The translations under genes and the position numbers were made by a program. A stretch of DNA of 64,000 bases from Cellulomonas sp. ES6 (GTDB taxonomy: Bacteria > Actinomycetota > Actinomycetes > Actinomycetales > Cellulomonadaceae): contig NZ_CP125655.1 of the NCBI RefSeq assembly GCF_030053835.1, positions 992,001-1,056,000 on the forward strand, given 5' to 3'. Shown piece after piece: positions 53,615 through 63,332 of this stretch; position 1 is the stretch's first letter, and every line of letters starts with the position of its first letter. The notes beneath the pieces were generated by a model that was not told the DNA's origin, made no database searches, and saw only the letters and a list, made by a program, of their open reading frames with translations.

Positions 53615-54256
53615 ATGATGACGGTCGCCCGAGGTCCTCTGCTCGCCGTCCTCGTCCCGGCGGCGCTGCTGCTGGCCGCGTGCGGCCGGAGCGCCGCGCC
53701 CGACGCGGGACCGGACGACGCGTCCGCCCCGCCGTCGGCGAGCGCGCCCGCCGCCACGCCCTCCCCCGGGACGGACCGCCCCGCGCCCGCGCCCTCCGGC
53801 ACCGCCACCCGGACCCCCGCCGGGGACAGCGGCACCGACGCCGAGCCCTCCGACGACGCGCAGCTCACGGTCACCGGGCTGCGGTCCGGCACCCACCCCG
53901 GCTTCGACCGGGTCGTCGTGGACCTCACGGGCACCGGCACCCCGGGATGGCACGTCGAGCGGCAGCACGAGGCCGTGACCGACCCGACCGGCGAGGTGGT
54001 CGACCTCACCGGTGACGGCGTGCTCGCGCTCACCGTCACCGGCCTCGGCTACCCGCACGAGACGGGCGCCACCCAGCTCGCGCCCGGCAGCCGCGCCCCG
54101 GGCGGCACCGTGGTGACCGGGGCCGAGTTCACCGGCATGTTCGAGGGCCAGGCGCAGGTGTTCCTCGGGCTGACCGACCCGGCGGCGCCGTACGAGGTCT
54201 CCCTGCTCGACGACCCGCTGCGGATCGTCGTGGACGTCCAGCGGTCGGTGAGCTGA
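53615..54256 (+). CDS. Secreted lipoprotein with AMIN-like domain
   Basis: A 213-residue lipoprotein. The signal ends in LLLAAC, so Cys23 is the lipidation site. A disordered Ser/Pro/Ala/Thr-rich linker runs to about residue 80. The C-terminal beta-rich domain (TGLRSGTHPGFDRVVVDLTG, and DPLRIVVDV at the end) resembles the AMIN-like domain of actinobacterial wall-associated lipoproteins. It may bind peptidoglycan. It is convergent with the GH13 gene. Confidence 0.8.
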   Translation: MMTVARGPLLAVLVPAALLLAACGRSAAPDAGPDDASAPPSASAPAATPSPGTDRPAPAPSGTATRTPAGDSGTDAEPSDDAQLTVTGLRSGTHPGFDRVVVDLTGTGTPGWHVERQHEAVTDPTGEVVDLTGDGVLALTVTGLGYPHETGATQLAPGSRAPGGTVVTGAEFTGMFEGQAQVFLGLTDPAAPYEVSLLDDPLRIVVDVQRSVS

Positions 54257-54257
54257 C

Positions 54258-55979
54258 TCACCGCCGCCGCACCACCCGCGCCTCCCACGGGCGCAGCACC
54301 GTCGGCTCCCCCGGCTCGTCGTGGGTGCCGAGCACCAGCTCGCCCCAGGTGCCGTCCGGCGCGGCCGGCCAGTCGTCGCCGAGGTCCACGGACGCGTCCC
54401 GGCCCGAGACGTTGACGACCACCAGCAGCGCGTCGCCCGCCAGGGTCCGGGTGAACGCGTAGACCTGCTCGTCCTGCGGCAGCAGCATCGTGAAGTCCCC
54501 GAGCGCGACCACGGGGTCGCTGTGCCGCAGCGCGATCAGGCGCCGGTAGTGGTGCAGCACCGACGCGGGGTCGGCGTGCTCGGCGGCGGCGTTCACCTCG
54601 ACGTGGTTGGGGTTCACGGCCAGCCAGGGCGTGCCGGTCGTGAACCCGGCCTGCGGCGAGGCGTCCCACTGCACGGGCGTGCGCGCGTTGTCCCGGCTCA
54701 TCGCGGCCAGCCCCGCGAGGAGCTGCTCGTCGGTGGCGGTGCCCAGCGCCCGGGACTGCGCGACGTGGTTCAGCGACTCGATGTCCCGGTACTGGTCGAA
54801 CCGCGTGAAGTGCGCGTTCGTCATCCCGAGCTCCTCGCCCTGGTAGACGTACGGCGTCCCGCGGTGCAGGTGCAGCAGGGTCGCGAGCGCCTTCGCGGAC
54901 TCCCGCCGGTACCGGCCGTCGTCCCCGAACCGCGACACGACGCGCGGCTGGTCGTGGTTGTCCCAGTACAGGCTGTTCCAGCCGGCGTCCGCGAGCCCGG
55001 CCTGCCAGCGCCCGAACGTCGCCTTGAGGTCGGTCAGCCGCAGCGGCCGCGGGTCGAACTTGCCGCCCGGTCCGTGGTCCAGGCCGACGTGCTCGAACTG
55101 GAACACCATGTCGACCTCGCGCCGCGCCGGGTCGGTGTACCGCAGCGCCTCCTCCAGCGTGACGCCGGGCGTCTCGCCCACGGTGAGCAGGGCGCCTTCC
55201 CGGCCGTCGAACACCTCGCGGTGCATCTCCTGCAGGAACTCGTGCACCCGCGGGCCGTCGGTGTAGTGCGCGCTGCCGTCGCCCCACACGCCCGCCACGA
55301 CGGGGCCGTCGGGCAGCGAGGTGTCCTTGGAGATGAGGTTGATGACGTCCATGCGGAAGCCGTCGACCCCCCGGTCCAGCCACCACCGCATCATGGCGTA
55401 CACGGCCTGCCGGACCTCCGGGTTCTCCCAGTTGAGGTCGGGCTGCTTGCGGCTGAACAGGTGCAGGTAGTACTCGCCCGACACCTCGTCGAGCTCCCAC
55501 GTGGAGCCGGAGAAGAACGAGTGCCAGTTGGTCGGCTCCGCGCCCGGCTGCCCCGGCGCCATGCCCTCGCGGGGCGGGCGCCACCAGTACCAGTCGCGCT
55601 TCGGCGAGTCGACGGACGACCGGCTCTCGACGAACCACGGGTGCTCGTCCGACGTGTGGTTCACGACCAGGTCCATGACGAGCCTCATCCCGCGGGCGTG
55701 CATCGCCGCGATCAGCTCGTCCAGGTCCGCCAGCGTGCCGAACACCGGGTCGACGTCCTGGTAGTCGCTGATGTCGTACCCGTTGTCGTCCTGCGGCGAG
55801 CGGTAGATCGGCGACAGCCACACGACGTCGACGCCCAGCGCCTCCAGGTGGTCCAGCCGCGACGCGATGCCGCGGAGGTCGCCGACGCCGTCGCCGTCGG
55901 AGTCCTGGAACGAGCGCGGGTAGACCTGGTACACGGTGGCGCGGGTCCACCACGGCGCGTCCTCGACGGTGAAAGCCAT
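54258..55979 (-). CDS. GH13 alpha-glucosidase / oligo-1,6-glucosidase type
   Basis: A 573-residue cytoplasmic alpha-amylase-family enzyme. Conserved regions: MDLVVNHTSDEH (region I), GFRMDVINLISK with the nucleophile Asp (II), TVGETPGV with the acid/base Glu (III) and YWDNHDQPR (IV). The VYQVYPRSFQDSDGDGVGD N-terminus and a short C-terminal beta domain fit the oligo-1,6-glucosidase subfamily. Substrate may be isomaltose, maltose or sucrose-type sugars. It is monocistronic. Confidence 0.92.
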   Translation of the reverse strand: MAFTVEDAPWWTRATVYQVYPRSFQDSDGDGVGDLRGIASRLDHLEALGVDVVWLSPIYRSPQDDNGYDISDYQDVDPVFGTLADLDELIAAMHARGMRLVMDLVVNHTSDEHPWFVESRSSVDSPKRDWYWWRPPREGMAPGQPGAEPTNWHSFFSGSTWELDEVSGEYYLHLFSRKQPDLNWENPEVRQAVYAMMRWWLDRGVDGFRMDVINLISKDTSLPDGPVVAGVWGDGSAHYTDGPRVHEFLQEMHREVFDGREGALLTVGETPGVTLEEALRYTDPARREVDMVFQFEHVGLDHGPGGKFDPRPLRLTDLKATFGRWQAGLADAGWNSLYWDNHDQPRVVSRFGDDGRYRRESAKALATLLHLHRGTPYVYQGEELGMTNAHFTRFDQYRDIESLNHVAQSRALGTATDEQLLAGLAAMSRDNARTPVQWDASPQAGFTTGTPWLAVNPNHVEVNAAAEHADPASVLHHYRRLIALRHSDPVVALGDFTMLLPQDEQVYAFTRTLAGDALLVVVNVSGRDASVDLGDDWPAAPDGTWGELVLGTHDEPGEPTVLRPWEARVVRRR

Positions 55980-56012
55980 GCCGCGACCCTCTCACGCGGG
56001 CGGGCGCCGAGG

Positions 56013-57008
56013 TCAGTCGACGTCGCGCCTGCGCAGCACCACCGCCCCGAGCGCGACCAGCGCCGCGGCCACGACGGCGAGCAGCACCCCGCCGTGCAGC
56101 ATCGAGAGCGTCCGCTCGACGGTGCACGACCCCGCCTGCGGGGCGCCGTCGAGCGGCGGGCACGGCTCCTCGACCCAGTACGACGTGCCTCCGGCCAGCC
56201 ACGCCTGGAGGGAGGCGCGCAGCGTCCACGGGGTGAGCGCCGGGACGATGCCGGCCAGCACGCTGTCGACGAGCAGCAGCCAGCCGATGCCCACCCCGAG
56301 GGCGCCGGCCGCGCTGCGCACGAGGAAGCCGAGCGCGGCACCGACCGCGCCGAGCACCGCCGCCGCCGCGAGCGTCCGCGCCGCCTGGTCGCCGAGCGCG
56401 CGCCACACCTCGGCCGTCGTGCCGCCGAGCGTGTCGTACAGCGCCGCGGCCGCCCACGACCCGGCCACGGTGACCGCGAGCGCCGCCGCGGCCGGCACGA
56501 GCGCGCCCACGGCCGCGACGACCACCTTGCTCGCGTAGACGCGGCCGCGCTGCGGCACGAACGTCAACCAGGTGCCCAGCGAGCCGGCCGCGATCTCCGC
56601 GGTCACGAACGTCACGCCCGAGGCGAAGGCGAGCAGGAGCACGAGCACCGAGGCCCCCGTGAGCCAGCCGCGGGCGCCGTCCGCGAAGGTCGGCTGCCCC
56701 GGCAGGTACTGCTCGAGCCGCGGCTCCAGGCTGTCGCACCCCCAGTCGACGTCCGGGTTCGTGGCGCGCTCCTGCTCCTCGCCGCTGCGGCAGTCCTCGA
56801 GGTACTGCTCGCCGTGGGCCTCCCAGTCCTCCTGCGCGAGGGCGAGCTGCTGCTCGGCGCTCGCCACCGCCTCCGCCGACGGCGGCCGGACCGAGACGAG
56901 CACGCCCGCGACGACCGCGAGCGCCGCCACCACGGACAGCACCGCGAGCCAGCGGATCGCCGCGCGGTACCGGAACCGCCGCGCCTCGACGCGCACGAGC
57001 CCGGTCAC
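56013..57008 (-). CDS. ABC-2 type transporter permease
   Basis: A 331-residue membrane protein with six hydrophobic segments. A large extracytoplasmic loop follows the first span (residues about 45-110) and carries three cysteines. A second loop near the C-terminus has two more. GTG at 57008 overlaps the ATPase stop as GTGA. With the adjoining ATPase it forms an exporter of unknown cargo. Confidence 0.85.
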   Translation of the reverse strand: MTGLVRVEARRFRYRAAIRWLAVLSVVAALAVVAGVLVSVRPPSAEAVASAEQQLALAQEDWEAHGEQYLEDCRSGEEQERATNPDVDWGCDSLEPRLEQYLPGQPTFADGARGWLTGASVLVLLLAFASGVTFVTAEIAAGSLGTWLTFVPQRGRVYASKVVVAAVGALVPAAAALAVTVAGSWAAAALYDTLGGTTAEVWRALGDQAARTLAAAAVLGAVGAALGFLVRSAAGALGVGIGWLLLVDSVLAGIVPALTPWTLRASLQAWLAGGTSYWVEEPCPPLDGAPQAGSCTVERTLSMLHGGVLLAVVAAALVALGAVVLRRRDVD

Positions 57009-58018
57009 GAGCGGGCCCGCCGTCCGTGCGGGGCCGGTCGGCCCTGGTACGGCGCGGGGCCGGCGCCCTGCCCGGGGGCTCCCGGCGCGGCGGCCGTGCC
57101 CGTCAGGGCGAGGAACACCTGCTCGAGGTCGGCCCGCGCCGGGACGAGCTCGTGCAGGAACAGCCCCTGCTCGGCGAGCGCCCGCGTGATCTCGGCCGGT
57201 GCGGCGCCGCCCACGACGAGCGCGCCGGCGCCGTCCGGACGCACCGACCAGCCCCGGGCGGACAGCACCGCGGCCGCCCGCTCCGGCTCCTCCACACCGA
57301 CCCGCGCCTCCTGCGTGCCGGCACCGGCGACCAGGTCCTCGACCCGCCCGCTCGCGACCAGCCGGCCCTGCGTGACGATCGAGACGGTGTCCGCCACCTG
57401 CTGCACCTCGGCCAGGATGTGGCTCGACACCAGCACGGTGCGGCCGGCATCCGCGAGCGAGCGCATCGTCTGGCGCACCTCCCGGATGCCCGCCGGGTCC
57501 AGCCCGTTGGTCGGCTCGTCGAAGATCACCAGCTCCGGGTCCTTCAGCAGCGTCGCCGCGATCGCGAGGCGCTGCTTCATACCCAGGGAGTAGGTGCGGA
57601 ACGGGCTGCCGGCGCGGTCGGCCAGCCCCACGTCCGCGAGCACCCGGTCGACCCGCGCCGGCGGGGTGCCGATCGCCGCGGCGAGCAGCTCCAGGTTGCG
57701 GCGACCCGAGAACGCCGGGAAGAACCGCGGCGACTCCACGATGGCGCCCACGCGCCGGACGACGTCGGGCAGCGCCGCCGGGACGGGCCGGTCCAGCACG
57801 TGCACGCTGCCCGCGTCGGGGCGCACCAGGCCGAGCAGCATCCGGATGGTCGTGGTCTTGCCGGCGCCGTTCGGGCCGAGGAACCCGTGCACGCCGCCGA
57901 GCGGCACGTCGAGGTCCAGGCCGCCGACGGCGACGACCCGGCGGCCGCGGTGACGGTACGTCTTGCGCAGGCCGCGGGTGCTGACCGCGGTCGTGCCGGG
58001 CGGGGCCAGGTCGGTCAT
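57005..58018 (-). CDS. ABC-2 type exporter ATPase
   Basis: A 337-residue ATPase. Walker A is GPNGAGKTTTIRML. The signature is degenerate, YSLGMKQRLAIAATLL, as usual in this drug/antibiotic exporter group. Walker B is LVIFDEPTNGLDPAGI. The C-terminal 90 residues form the accessory domain seen in DrrA-like proteins. ATG at 58018 follows GGAGGACG, and TAGGGT at 58072-58067 is a possible -10 box. Confidence 0.9.
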   Translation of the reverse strand: MTDLAPPGTTAVSTRGLRKTYRHRGRRVVAVGGLDLDVPLGGVHGFLGPNGAGKTTTIRMLLGLVRPDAGSVHVLDRPVPAALPDVVRRVGAIVESPRFFPAFSGRRNLELLAAAIGTPPARVDRVLADVGLADRAGSPFRTYSLGMKQRLAIAATLLKDPELVIFDEPTNGLDPAGIREVRQTMRSLADAGRTVLVSSHILAEVQQVADTVSIVTQGRLVASGRVEDLVAGAGTQEARVGVEEPERAAAVLSARGWSVRPDGAGALVVGGAAPAEITRALAEQGLFLHELVPARADLEQVFLALTGTAAAPGAPGQGAGPAPYQGRPAPHGRRARS

Positions 58019-58129
58019 CGTCCTCCGTCGGTGCCGCGGACGCCGCGTGGCCGGTGCCCGCGGCCGACCCTAGCGGCGGCACCGGCCGTCGCGTGGCCGA
58101 ACCGGCGGACGCCGCGCAGCGGCACGCTC

Positions 58130-58135
58130 TAGGGT
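58130..58135 (+). promoter_or_regulatory. Putative -10 box TAGGGT of the serine protease gene
   Basis: TAGGGT is 31 nt before the GTG at 58167, leaving a short leader with GAGGGGG as ribosome binding site. It is one of the few genes here with a normal leader. Confidence 0.4.
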
Positions 58136-58166
58136 CGGGAGGGACAGGACGAGCGAGGGGGTCGAC

Positions 58167-59459
58167 GTGCGTCGAGCGAGGGCCGCGGTCACCGCGGCGA
58201 CGGTGCTGGCGGTGCTCGGGGCGGGGCTCGCCGGCCCCGCGTCCGCGACAGCACCGCACGAGGTCCGCCCGACCGGCGACCCGGCGTCCACCGTGGTGCA
58301 CGGGCGCGGCACGGCGACCCTCACGGCGGCCGAGGAGCAGGACCTGTCCGCCTACCTCGCCGGCGGGGGTGCCGGGGCGACGGAGCAGCAGGTCGCCGCG
58401 CTGCGCGCCCAGGGACGGTTCGCGGAGCTCGTGGCGTCCCTCGCCGCGGAGCACGCCGACGTGTACGCGGGGGCCGCGCTCGAGCCGACGGCGCAGGCCG
58501 ACGCGTGGATCCTGTTCACCGACCAGCCCTCCCCCGACGTGCTGGAGCAGGTCGCCGGGCTGCCCCTGACCGTCGAGGTGCGGTGGGGCGCACCGGCGAC
58601 GCAGGCCGAGCTGGAGGACGTCACGGCGACCGCCCTGCAGGCGGTGACCGCCGCGCAGCCCGACGCGGCCGTCGTCGCGTTCGCCGAGCCCGGCGGCGAG
58701 GGCGTCACCGTGCAGTACGGCGACGGCCGCACGGAGGACCCCTCGCTGACCGCGGGGCTCGAGGCGGTCGCGGCCGACGCGGTGGCGGACGAGGCGGCGG
58801 GTGGCGTCCTCCCCGTCCCCGTCGAGGTGCAGTTCGACCCCGCCGCCGACTCCGACACCCTCGCCCGGGACATCTTCGGCGGCGCCGTGCTGCGCCTCGC
58901 CTCCGACCACCGGCCCGAGTGCACCGCGGGCTTCACCGTCCGGCGCGGGGCCGAGCGGGGCCTCATCACCGCCCGGCACTGCGCGAACAAGCTGCACTTC
59001 GGCTCCACCGCGAGCCTCCTGCAGTTCGCGGGCGTCGCGCGCACCACGCCCGCGGGCAACGCCATCGACCTGCAGCTCCACCGCCTGATCGGGACCGCCC
59101 GGCCCACCGCGCAGTTCCGCGCGACCGCCCTCTCCGACTTCCGCGTGGCCACGGGCGCGAGCGACCCGGTGGTCGGTCAGAGCGTGTGCAAGTGGGGCAT
59201 GACGTCCGGCTACACCTGCGACACCGTGTACCTGACGAACGTCTGCTACCAGCCGCTCGGCCTCCTGTACTGCGGGCTGTTCGCCACGCAGACCGACACC
59301 GCGCTGCCCGGGGACAGCGGCGGCCCGTGGTTCACCGGGACGGAGGCGAACGGGCTCACCTCGGGCGCCGCCGTGATCGACGGCTCCTGGCGGACGCTCG
59401 CCACGAAGATCTCCATGTCGCAGAAGTACCTCGGCGCGCAGGTGCTCACCGGCGGCTGA
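58167..59459 (+). CDS. Secreted trypsin-like serine protease (S1, streptogrisin-like)
   Basis: A 430-residue secreted protease. A signal peptide ends near AGPASA, at about residue 27. A long pro-region runs to about residue 245. The catalytic triad is His271 (ITARHC), Asp301 (NAIDLQL) and Ser384 (GDSGGP). Cysteine pairs around the His and in the C-terminal half suggest disulfides. It resembles alpha-lytic/streptogrisin-type proteases, which need their pro-region to fold. Substrate unknown. Confidence 0.9.
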   Translation: MRRARAAVTAATVLAVLGAGLAGPASATAPHEVRPTGDPASTVVHGRGTATLTAAEEQDLSAYLAGGGAGATEQQVAALRAQGRFAELVASLAAEHADVYAGAALEPTAQADAWILFTDQPSPDVLEQVAGLPLTVEVRWGAPATQAELEDVTATALQAVTAAQPDAAVVAFAEPGGEGVTVQYGDGRTEDPSLTAGLEAVAADAVADEAAGGVLPVPVEVQFDPAADSDTLARDIFGGAVLRLASDHRPECTAGFTVRRGAERGLITARHCANKLHFGSTASLLQFAGVARTTPAGNAIDLQLHRLIGTARPTAQFRATALSDFRVATGASDPVVGQSVCKWGMTSGYTCDTVYLTNVCYQPLGLLYCGLFATQTDTALPGDSGGPWFTGTEANGLTSGAAVIDGSWRTLATKISMSQKYLGAQVLTGG

Positions 59460-59507
59460 CGGCGCGCGGGCCGACGGCGCGCGGGCCCCGGGACGGGGTC
59501 GCCCGCG

Positions 59508-61223
59508 TCAGATCAGCACGGCCCCCGTCGACGCGGACTGGACGAGCTTGGCGTACTTCGCCAGCACGCCGCGGGTGTAGCGGGGCGGCAGCGGCGCCCA
59601 GCCGACCCGGCGGGCGGCGAGCTCCTCCTCCGGCACCAGCAGGTCGAGCGTGGCGTTCGCGACGTCCAGCCGGATCCGGTCGCCGTCGCGGACGAACGCG
59701 ATCGGACCGGCGTCGACCGCCTCGGGCGCGACGTGGCCGACGCACAGACCCGTCGTGCCGCCGGAGAACCGGCCGTCGGTCAGCAGCAGCACGTCCTTGC
59801 CCAGGCCGGCGCCCTTGATGGCCCCCGTGATCGCCAGCATCTCGCGCATGCCCGGGCCGCCCTTCGGGCCCTCGTACCGGATGACCACCACGTCGCCGGC
59901 CTGGATGGTGCCGTCCTCCAGGGCGTCGAGCGCGGCGCGCTCCCGCTCGAACACCCGGGCGGTGCCCTCGAAGACGTCGGTGTCGAACCCGGCGGACTTC
60001 ACGACGGCGCCCTCGGGGGCCAGCGACCCGTCGAGGATCGTGATGCCGCCGGTGTGGTGGATCGGGTTGTCGAGCGCACGCAGGATCTTGCCGTCCGGGT
60101 CCGGCGGGGCGACGTCGGCGAGGTTCTCCGCGACGGTCCTGCCGGTGACCGTGAGGCAGTCGCCGTGGATCAGGCCCGCGTCGAGCAGGGCCTTCATGAC
60201 GACGGGCACGCCGCCGATCCGGTCGACGTCCGCCATGACGTACCGGCCGAACGGCTTCAGGTCGCCCAGGTGCGGCACCCGCGCGGCGACCCGCTTGAAG
60301 TCGTCCAGCGTCAGCTCGACCTCGGCCTCGTGCGCGATCGCCAGCAGGTGCAGCACCGCGTTGGTGGAGCCACCGAACGCCATGACCACCGCGATCGCGT
60401 TCTCGAACGCCTCCTTGGTCATGATCTGCCGGGCGGTGATGCCCTTGCGGAGCAGCTCGACCACGGCCTCGCCGGACCGCAGCGCGACGTTGTCCCGGCG
60501 GCGGTCGGCGCTCGGCGGGGCCGCGGAGCCGGGCAGCGACATGCCCATCGCCTCGGCGACCGACGCCATCGTGTTCGCGGTGTACATGCCGCCGCAGGCG
60601 CCCTCGCCCGGGCAGATCGCGCGCTCGATCCGGTCGAGGTCACCCTGCGACATGAGGCCGCGGGCGCACGCGCCGACCGCCTCGAACGCGTCGATCAGCG
60701 TGACGTCCTTCTCGGTGCCGTCCTCGAGCTTCACCCAGCCGGGCATGATCGACCCGGCGTACACGAACACGCTCGCCAGGTCGAGCCGCGCGGCCGCCAT
60801 CAGCATGCCGGGCAGCGACTTGTCGCAGCCCGCCAGCAGCACGGAGCCGTCCAGGCGCTCGGCCTGCATCACGGTCTCGACGCTGTCCGCGATGATGTCG
60901 CGGCTCACCAGCGAGAAGTGCATGCCCTCGTGGCCCATGGAGATGCCGTCCGACACCGAGATGGTGCCGAACTCCAGCGGGTAGCCGCCGCCGGCGTGCA
61001 CGCCGTTCTTCACCGCCTGCGCGAGCCGCTGGAGCGACAGGTTGCAGGGGGTGATCTCGTTCCAGGAGCTCGCGACGCCGATCTGCGGCTTGACCCAGTC
61101 GTCGTCGCCCATGCCGACGGCGCGGAGCATGCCGCGCGACGCCGTGGCCTCGATGCCGTCGGTCACCTGCCGGGAGCGCGGCTTGATGTCGATGTCCGGG
61201 GTGGTCCCGCCCGTGGTCGTCAT
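59508..61223 (-). CDS. ilvD: Dihydroxy-acid dehydratase 1, three-cysteine ([2Fe-2S]-like) type
   Basis: A 571-residue enzyme that dehydrates dihydroxyisovalerate and its isoleucine homologue. Cluster cysteines are at Cys60 ([15 protein letters not shown]), Cys133 ([11 protein letters not shown]) and Cys210 ([16 protein letters not shown]). A cysteine at the first position is the mark of the oxygen-tolerant [2Fe-2S] enzymes of plants and Mycobacterium. ATG at 61223 has TACAGT 6 nt upstream. It lies just downstream of a second, different ilvD. Confidence 0.95.
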   Translation of the reverse strand: MTTTGGTTPDIDIKPRSRQVTDGIEATASRGMLRAVGMGDDDWVKPQIGVASSWNEITPCNLSLQRLAQAVKNGVHAGGGYPLEFGTISVSDGISMGHEGMHFSLVSRDIIADSVETVMQAERLDGSVLLAGCDKSLPGMLMAAARLDLASVFVYAGSIMPGWVKLEDGTEKDVTLIDAFEAVGACARGLMSQGDLDRIERAICPGEGACGGMYTANTMASVAEAMGMSLPGSAAPPSADRRRDNVALRSGEAVVELLRKGITARQIMTKEAFENAIAVVMAFGGSTNAVLHLLAIAHEAEVELTLDDFKRVAARVPHLGDLKPFGRYVMADVDRIGGVPVVMKALLDAGLIHGDCLTVTGRTVAENLADVAPPDPDGKILRALDNPIHHTGGITILDGSLAPEGAVVKSAGFDTDVFEGTARVFERERAALDALEDGTIQAGDVVVIRYEGPKGGPGMREMLAITGAIKGAGLGKDVLLLTDGRFSGGTTGLCVGHVAPEAVDAGPIAFVRDGDRIRLDVANATLDLLVPEEELAARRVGWAPLPPRYTRGVLAKYAKLVQSASTGAVLI

Positions 61224-61229
61224 GAGCCG

Positions 61230-61235
61230 ACTGTA
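61230..61235 (-). promoter_or_regulatory. Putative -10 box TACAGT, leaderless promoter of ilvD 1
   Basis: Minus-strand TACAGT is 6 nt before the ATG at 61223, after the terminator of the upstream ilvD. The two ilvD genes therefore appear to be separate transcription units. Confidence 0.45.
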
Positions 61236-61290
61236 GGCGCGGGCGGCGCGGCGCGCCCCGGACAGGTCGGGCGTGGCGCGCGTGGCGGGC

Positions 61291-61324
61291 GGCCGGACCG
61301 GGCGTCGTGGCGCCCGGTCCGGCC
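61291..61324 (-). terminator. Terminator hairpin of ilvD 2
   Basis: A perfect 14-bp stem (61291-61304 with 61311-61324) and 6-nt loop, 6 nt after the ilvD 2 stop codon. Confidence 0.75.
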
Positions 61325-61330
61325 GGGGGT

Positions 61331-63193
61331 TCAGCCGCGGCGGATGCGGCTCACGTCGCGGACGGCACCGCGGTCCGCGCTCGTCGCCATCGCCGCGTAC
61401 GCCTGCAGCGCCGGGGACACGTACCGGTCGCGGGCCACCGGCTGCCACGGGTTCTCGCGCGCCTCCATCTTGGCGCGGCGCTCCGCGAGCACGTCGTCGG
61501 GGACGTTGACGCGGATCAGCCGGGTCTCGACGTCGATCTCGATCTCGTCGCCGTCCTCGATCAGCCCGATCGTCCCGCCGGCCGCGGCCTCCGGGCTGAC
61601 GTGGCCGACCGAGATGCCGCTCGACCCGCCGGAGAACCGGCCGTCGGTGATGAGCGCGCAGACCTTGCCGAGACCGCGGCCCTTGATGAAGGACGTCGGG
61701 TAGAGCATCTCCTGCATGCCCGGGCCGCCGGCGGGGCCCTCGTAGCGCACGACGACGACGTGGCCCGGCTCGACCTCCTTGCGCAGGATCTTGTCGACCG
61801 CCTCGTCCTGCGACTCGCAGACCAGCGCCCGCCCGACGAAGTGGAAGACGTCCGGGTCGATGCCGGCCGTCTTGATGATCGCGCCGTCCTCGGCGAGGTT
61901 GCCGCGCAGCACCGCCAGGCCGCCCTCGACCGTGTAGGCGTGCGCGACGTCCCGGATGCAGCCGTTCTCGGCGTCCGTGTCGAGGGACTCCCAGACGTTC
62001 GAGGTCGAGAACGCCTGCGTGGTGCGCACGCCGCCCGGCGCCGCGTGGAACAGCGCCTCGGCGCGCTCGGTGGCCTTCCCGCCGCGGATGTCCCAGTCGT
62101 CCAGCCACTCCCGCAGCGTGGGGGTGTGCACGCTCGTGACGTCGTGGTCGAGCAGGCCCGCCCGGTCGAGCTCGCCCAGCAGCGCGGGGATGCCGCCGGC
62201 GCGGTGCACGTCCTCCATGTGGAAGTCGGGGTGGTTCGGGGCGACCTTCGACAGGCAGGGCACGCGGCGGCTCAGCGCGTCGATGTCGGCGAGCGTGAAG
62301 TCGACGCCCGCCTCCTGCGCCGCCGCCAGGATGTGCAGCACCGTGTTGGTGGAGCCGCCCATGGCGACGTCCAGGGTCATGGCGTTGCTGAACGCCGCCC
62401 GGGTCGCGATGCCGCGCGGCGCCGCCGTGTCGTCCTCGTCCTCGTAGTAGCGGCGCGCCAGGTCCACGATCGTCCGGCCGGCCTCGAGGAACAGCTCGCG
62501 GCGGGCGCTGTGCGTCGCCAGCGTGGAGCCGTTGCCCGGCAGGGACAGGCCCAGCGCCTCGGTCAGGCAGTTCATCGAGTTCGCCGTGAACATGCCGGAG
62601 CAGGAGCCGCACGTCGGGCAGGCGTTCTCCTCGACCGTGGCCAGCGCCTGGTCGGAGACGGCGTCGTCCGCGGAGTAGTTGATCGCGTTGATGAGGTTGA
62701 GGTGGGTCTTCGCGACGCCGTCCGCGACGACCGCCTTGCCGGCCTCCATCGGGCCGCCGGACACGAAGATCACCGGGATGTTGAGCCGCAGCGCGGCGTT
62801 CAGCATGCCGGGGGTGATCTTGTCGCAGTTCGAGATGCACACCAGGGCGTCCGCGCAGTGCGCCTGCACCATGTACTCGACCGAGTCGGCGATGAGGTCG
62901 CGGCTGGGCAGCGAGTAGAGCATCCCGGCGTGGCCCATCGCGATGCCGTCGTCGACCGCGATGGTGTTGAACTCCTTCGCGACGCCGCCGGCCTCCTGGA
63001 TCGCCGAGGCGACGAGGTCGCCCATGTCCTTGAGGTGCACGTGGCCGGGGACGAACTGCGTGTACGAGTTCGCGATGGCGATGATCGGCTTGCCGAAGTC
63101 CTCCGAGCCCATGCCGGTGGCCCGCCACAGCGCGCGGGCGCCGGCCATGTTGCGGCCGTGGGTCGAGGTACGGGAGCGCAGGGGACGGCTCAC
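61331..63193 (-). CDS. ilvD: Dihydroxy-acid dehydratase 2, E. coli-like [4Fe-4S] type
   Basis: A 620-residue paralogue. The first cluster cysteine is absent ([17 protein letters not shown]), while [12 protein letters not shown] and [19 protein letters not shown] are present as in the oxygen-sensitive E. coli enzyme. [17 protein letters not shown] and [20 protein letters not shown] are conserved blocks. GTG at 63193 has GGAG 8 nt upstream. It is about 50 residues longer than copy 1. It probably catalyses the same reaction under different oxygen or iron conditions. Confidence 0.94.
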   Translation of the reverse strand: MSRPLRSRTSTHGRNMAGARALWRATGMGSEDFGKPIIAIANSYTQFVPGHVHLKDMGDLVASAIQEAGGVAKEFNTIAVDDGIAMGHAGMLYSLPSRDLIADSVEYMVQAHCADALVCISNCDKITPGMLNAALRLNIPVIFVSGGPMEAGKAVVADGVAKTHLNLINAINYSADDAVSDQALATVEENACPTCGSCSGMFTANSMNCLTEALGLSLPGNGSTLATHSARRELFLEAGRTIVDLARRYYEDEDDTAAPRGIATRAAFSNAMTLDVAMGGSTNTVLHILAAAQEAGVDFTLADIDALSRRVPCLSKVAPNHPDFHMEDVHRAGGIPALLGELDRAGLLDHDVTSVHTPTLREWLDDWDIRGGKATERAEALFHAAPGGVRTTQAFSTSNVWESLDTDAENGCIRDVAHAYTVEGGLAVLRGNLAEDGAIIKTAGIDPDVFHFVGRALVCESQDEAVDKILRKEVEPGHVVVVRYEGPAGGPGMQEMLYPTSFIKGRGLGKVCALITDGRFSGGSSGISVGHVSPEAAAGGTIGLIEDGDEIEIDVETRLIRVNVPDDVLAERRAKMEARENPWQPVARDRYVSPALQAYAAMATSADRGAVRDVSRIRRG

Positions 63194-63332
63194 GGGACAG
63201 CTCCTTCGGACGTGCAGGGCGTCGCCGCCGCGGTGACGCCCGGACACGGTACGTCCGTGCTGGCCGGGAGCGTGCGGCACGTCCGCCCTGTGATCGACCA
63301 GCTGCTGGACGGTCACCGCGCCCGGGCGGCGT

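Noticed and set aside
59460..59490. Two copies of gacggcgcgcgggcc after the protease gene
   Set aside because: Only two short GC-rich units. Too little to call a functional repeat.
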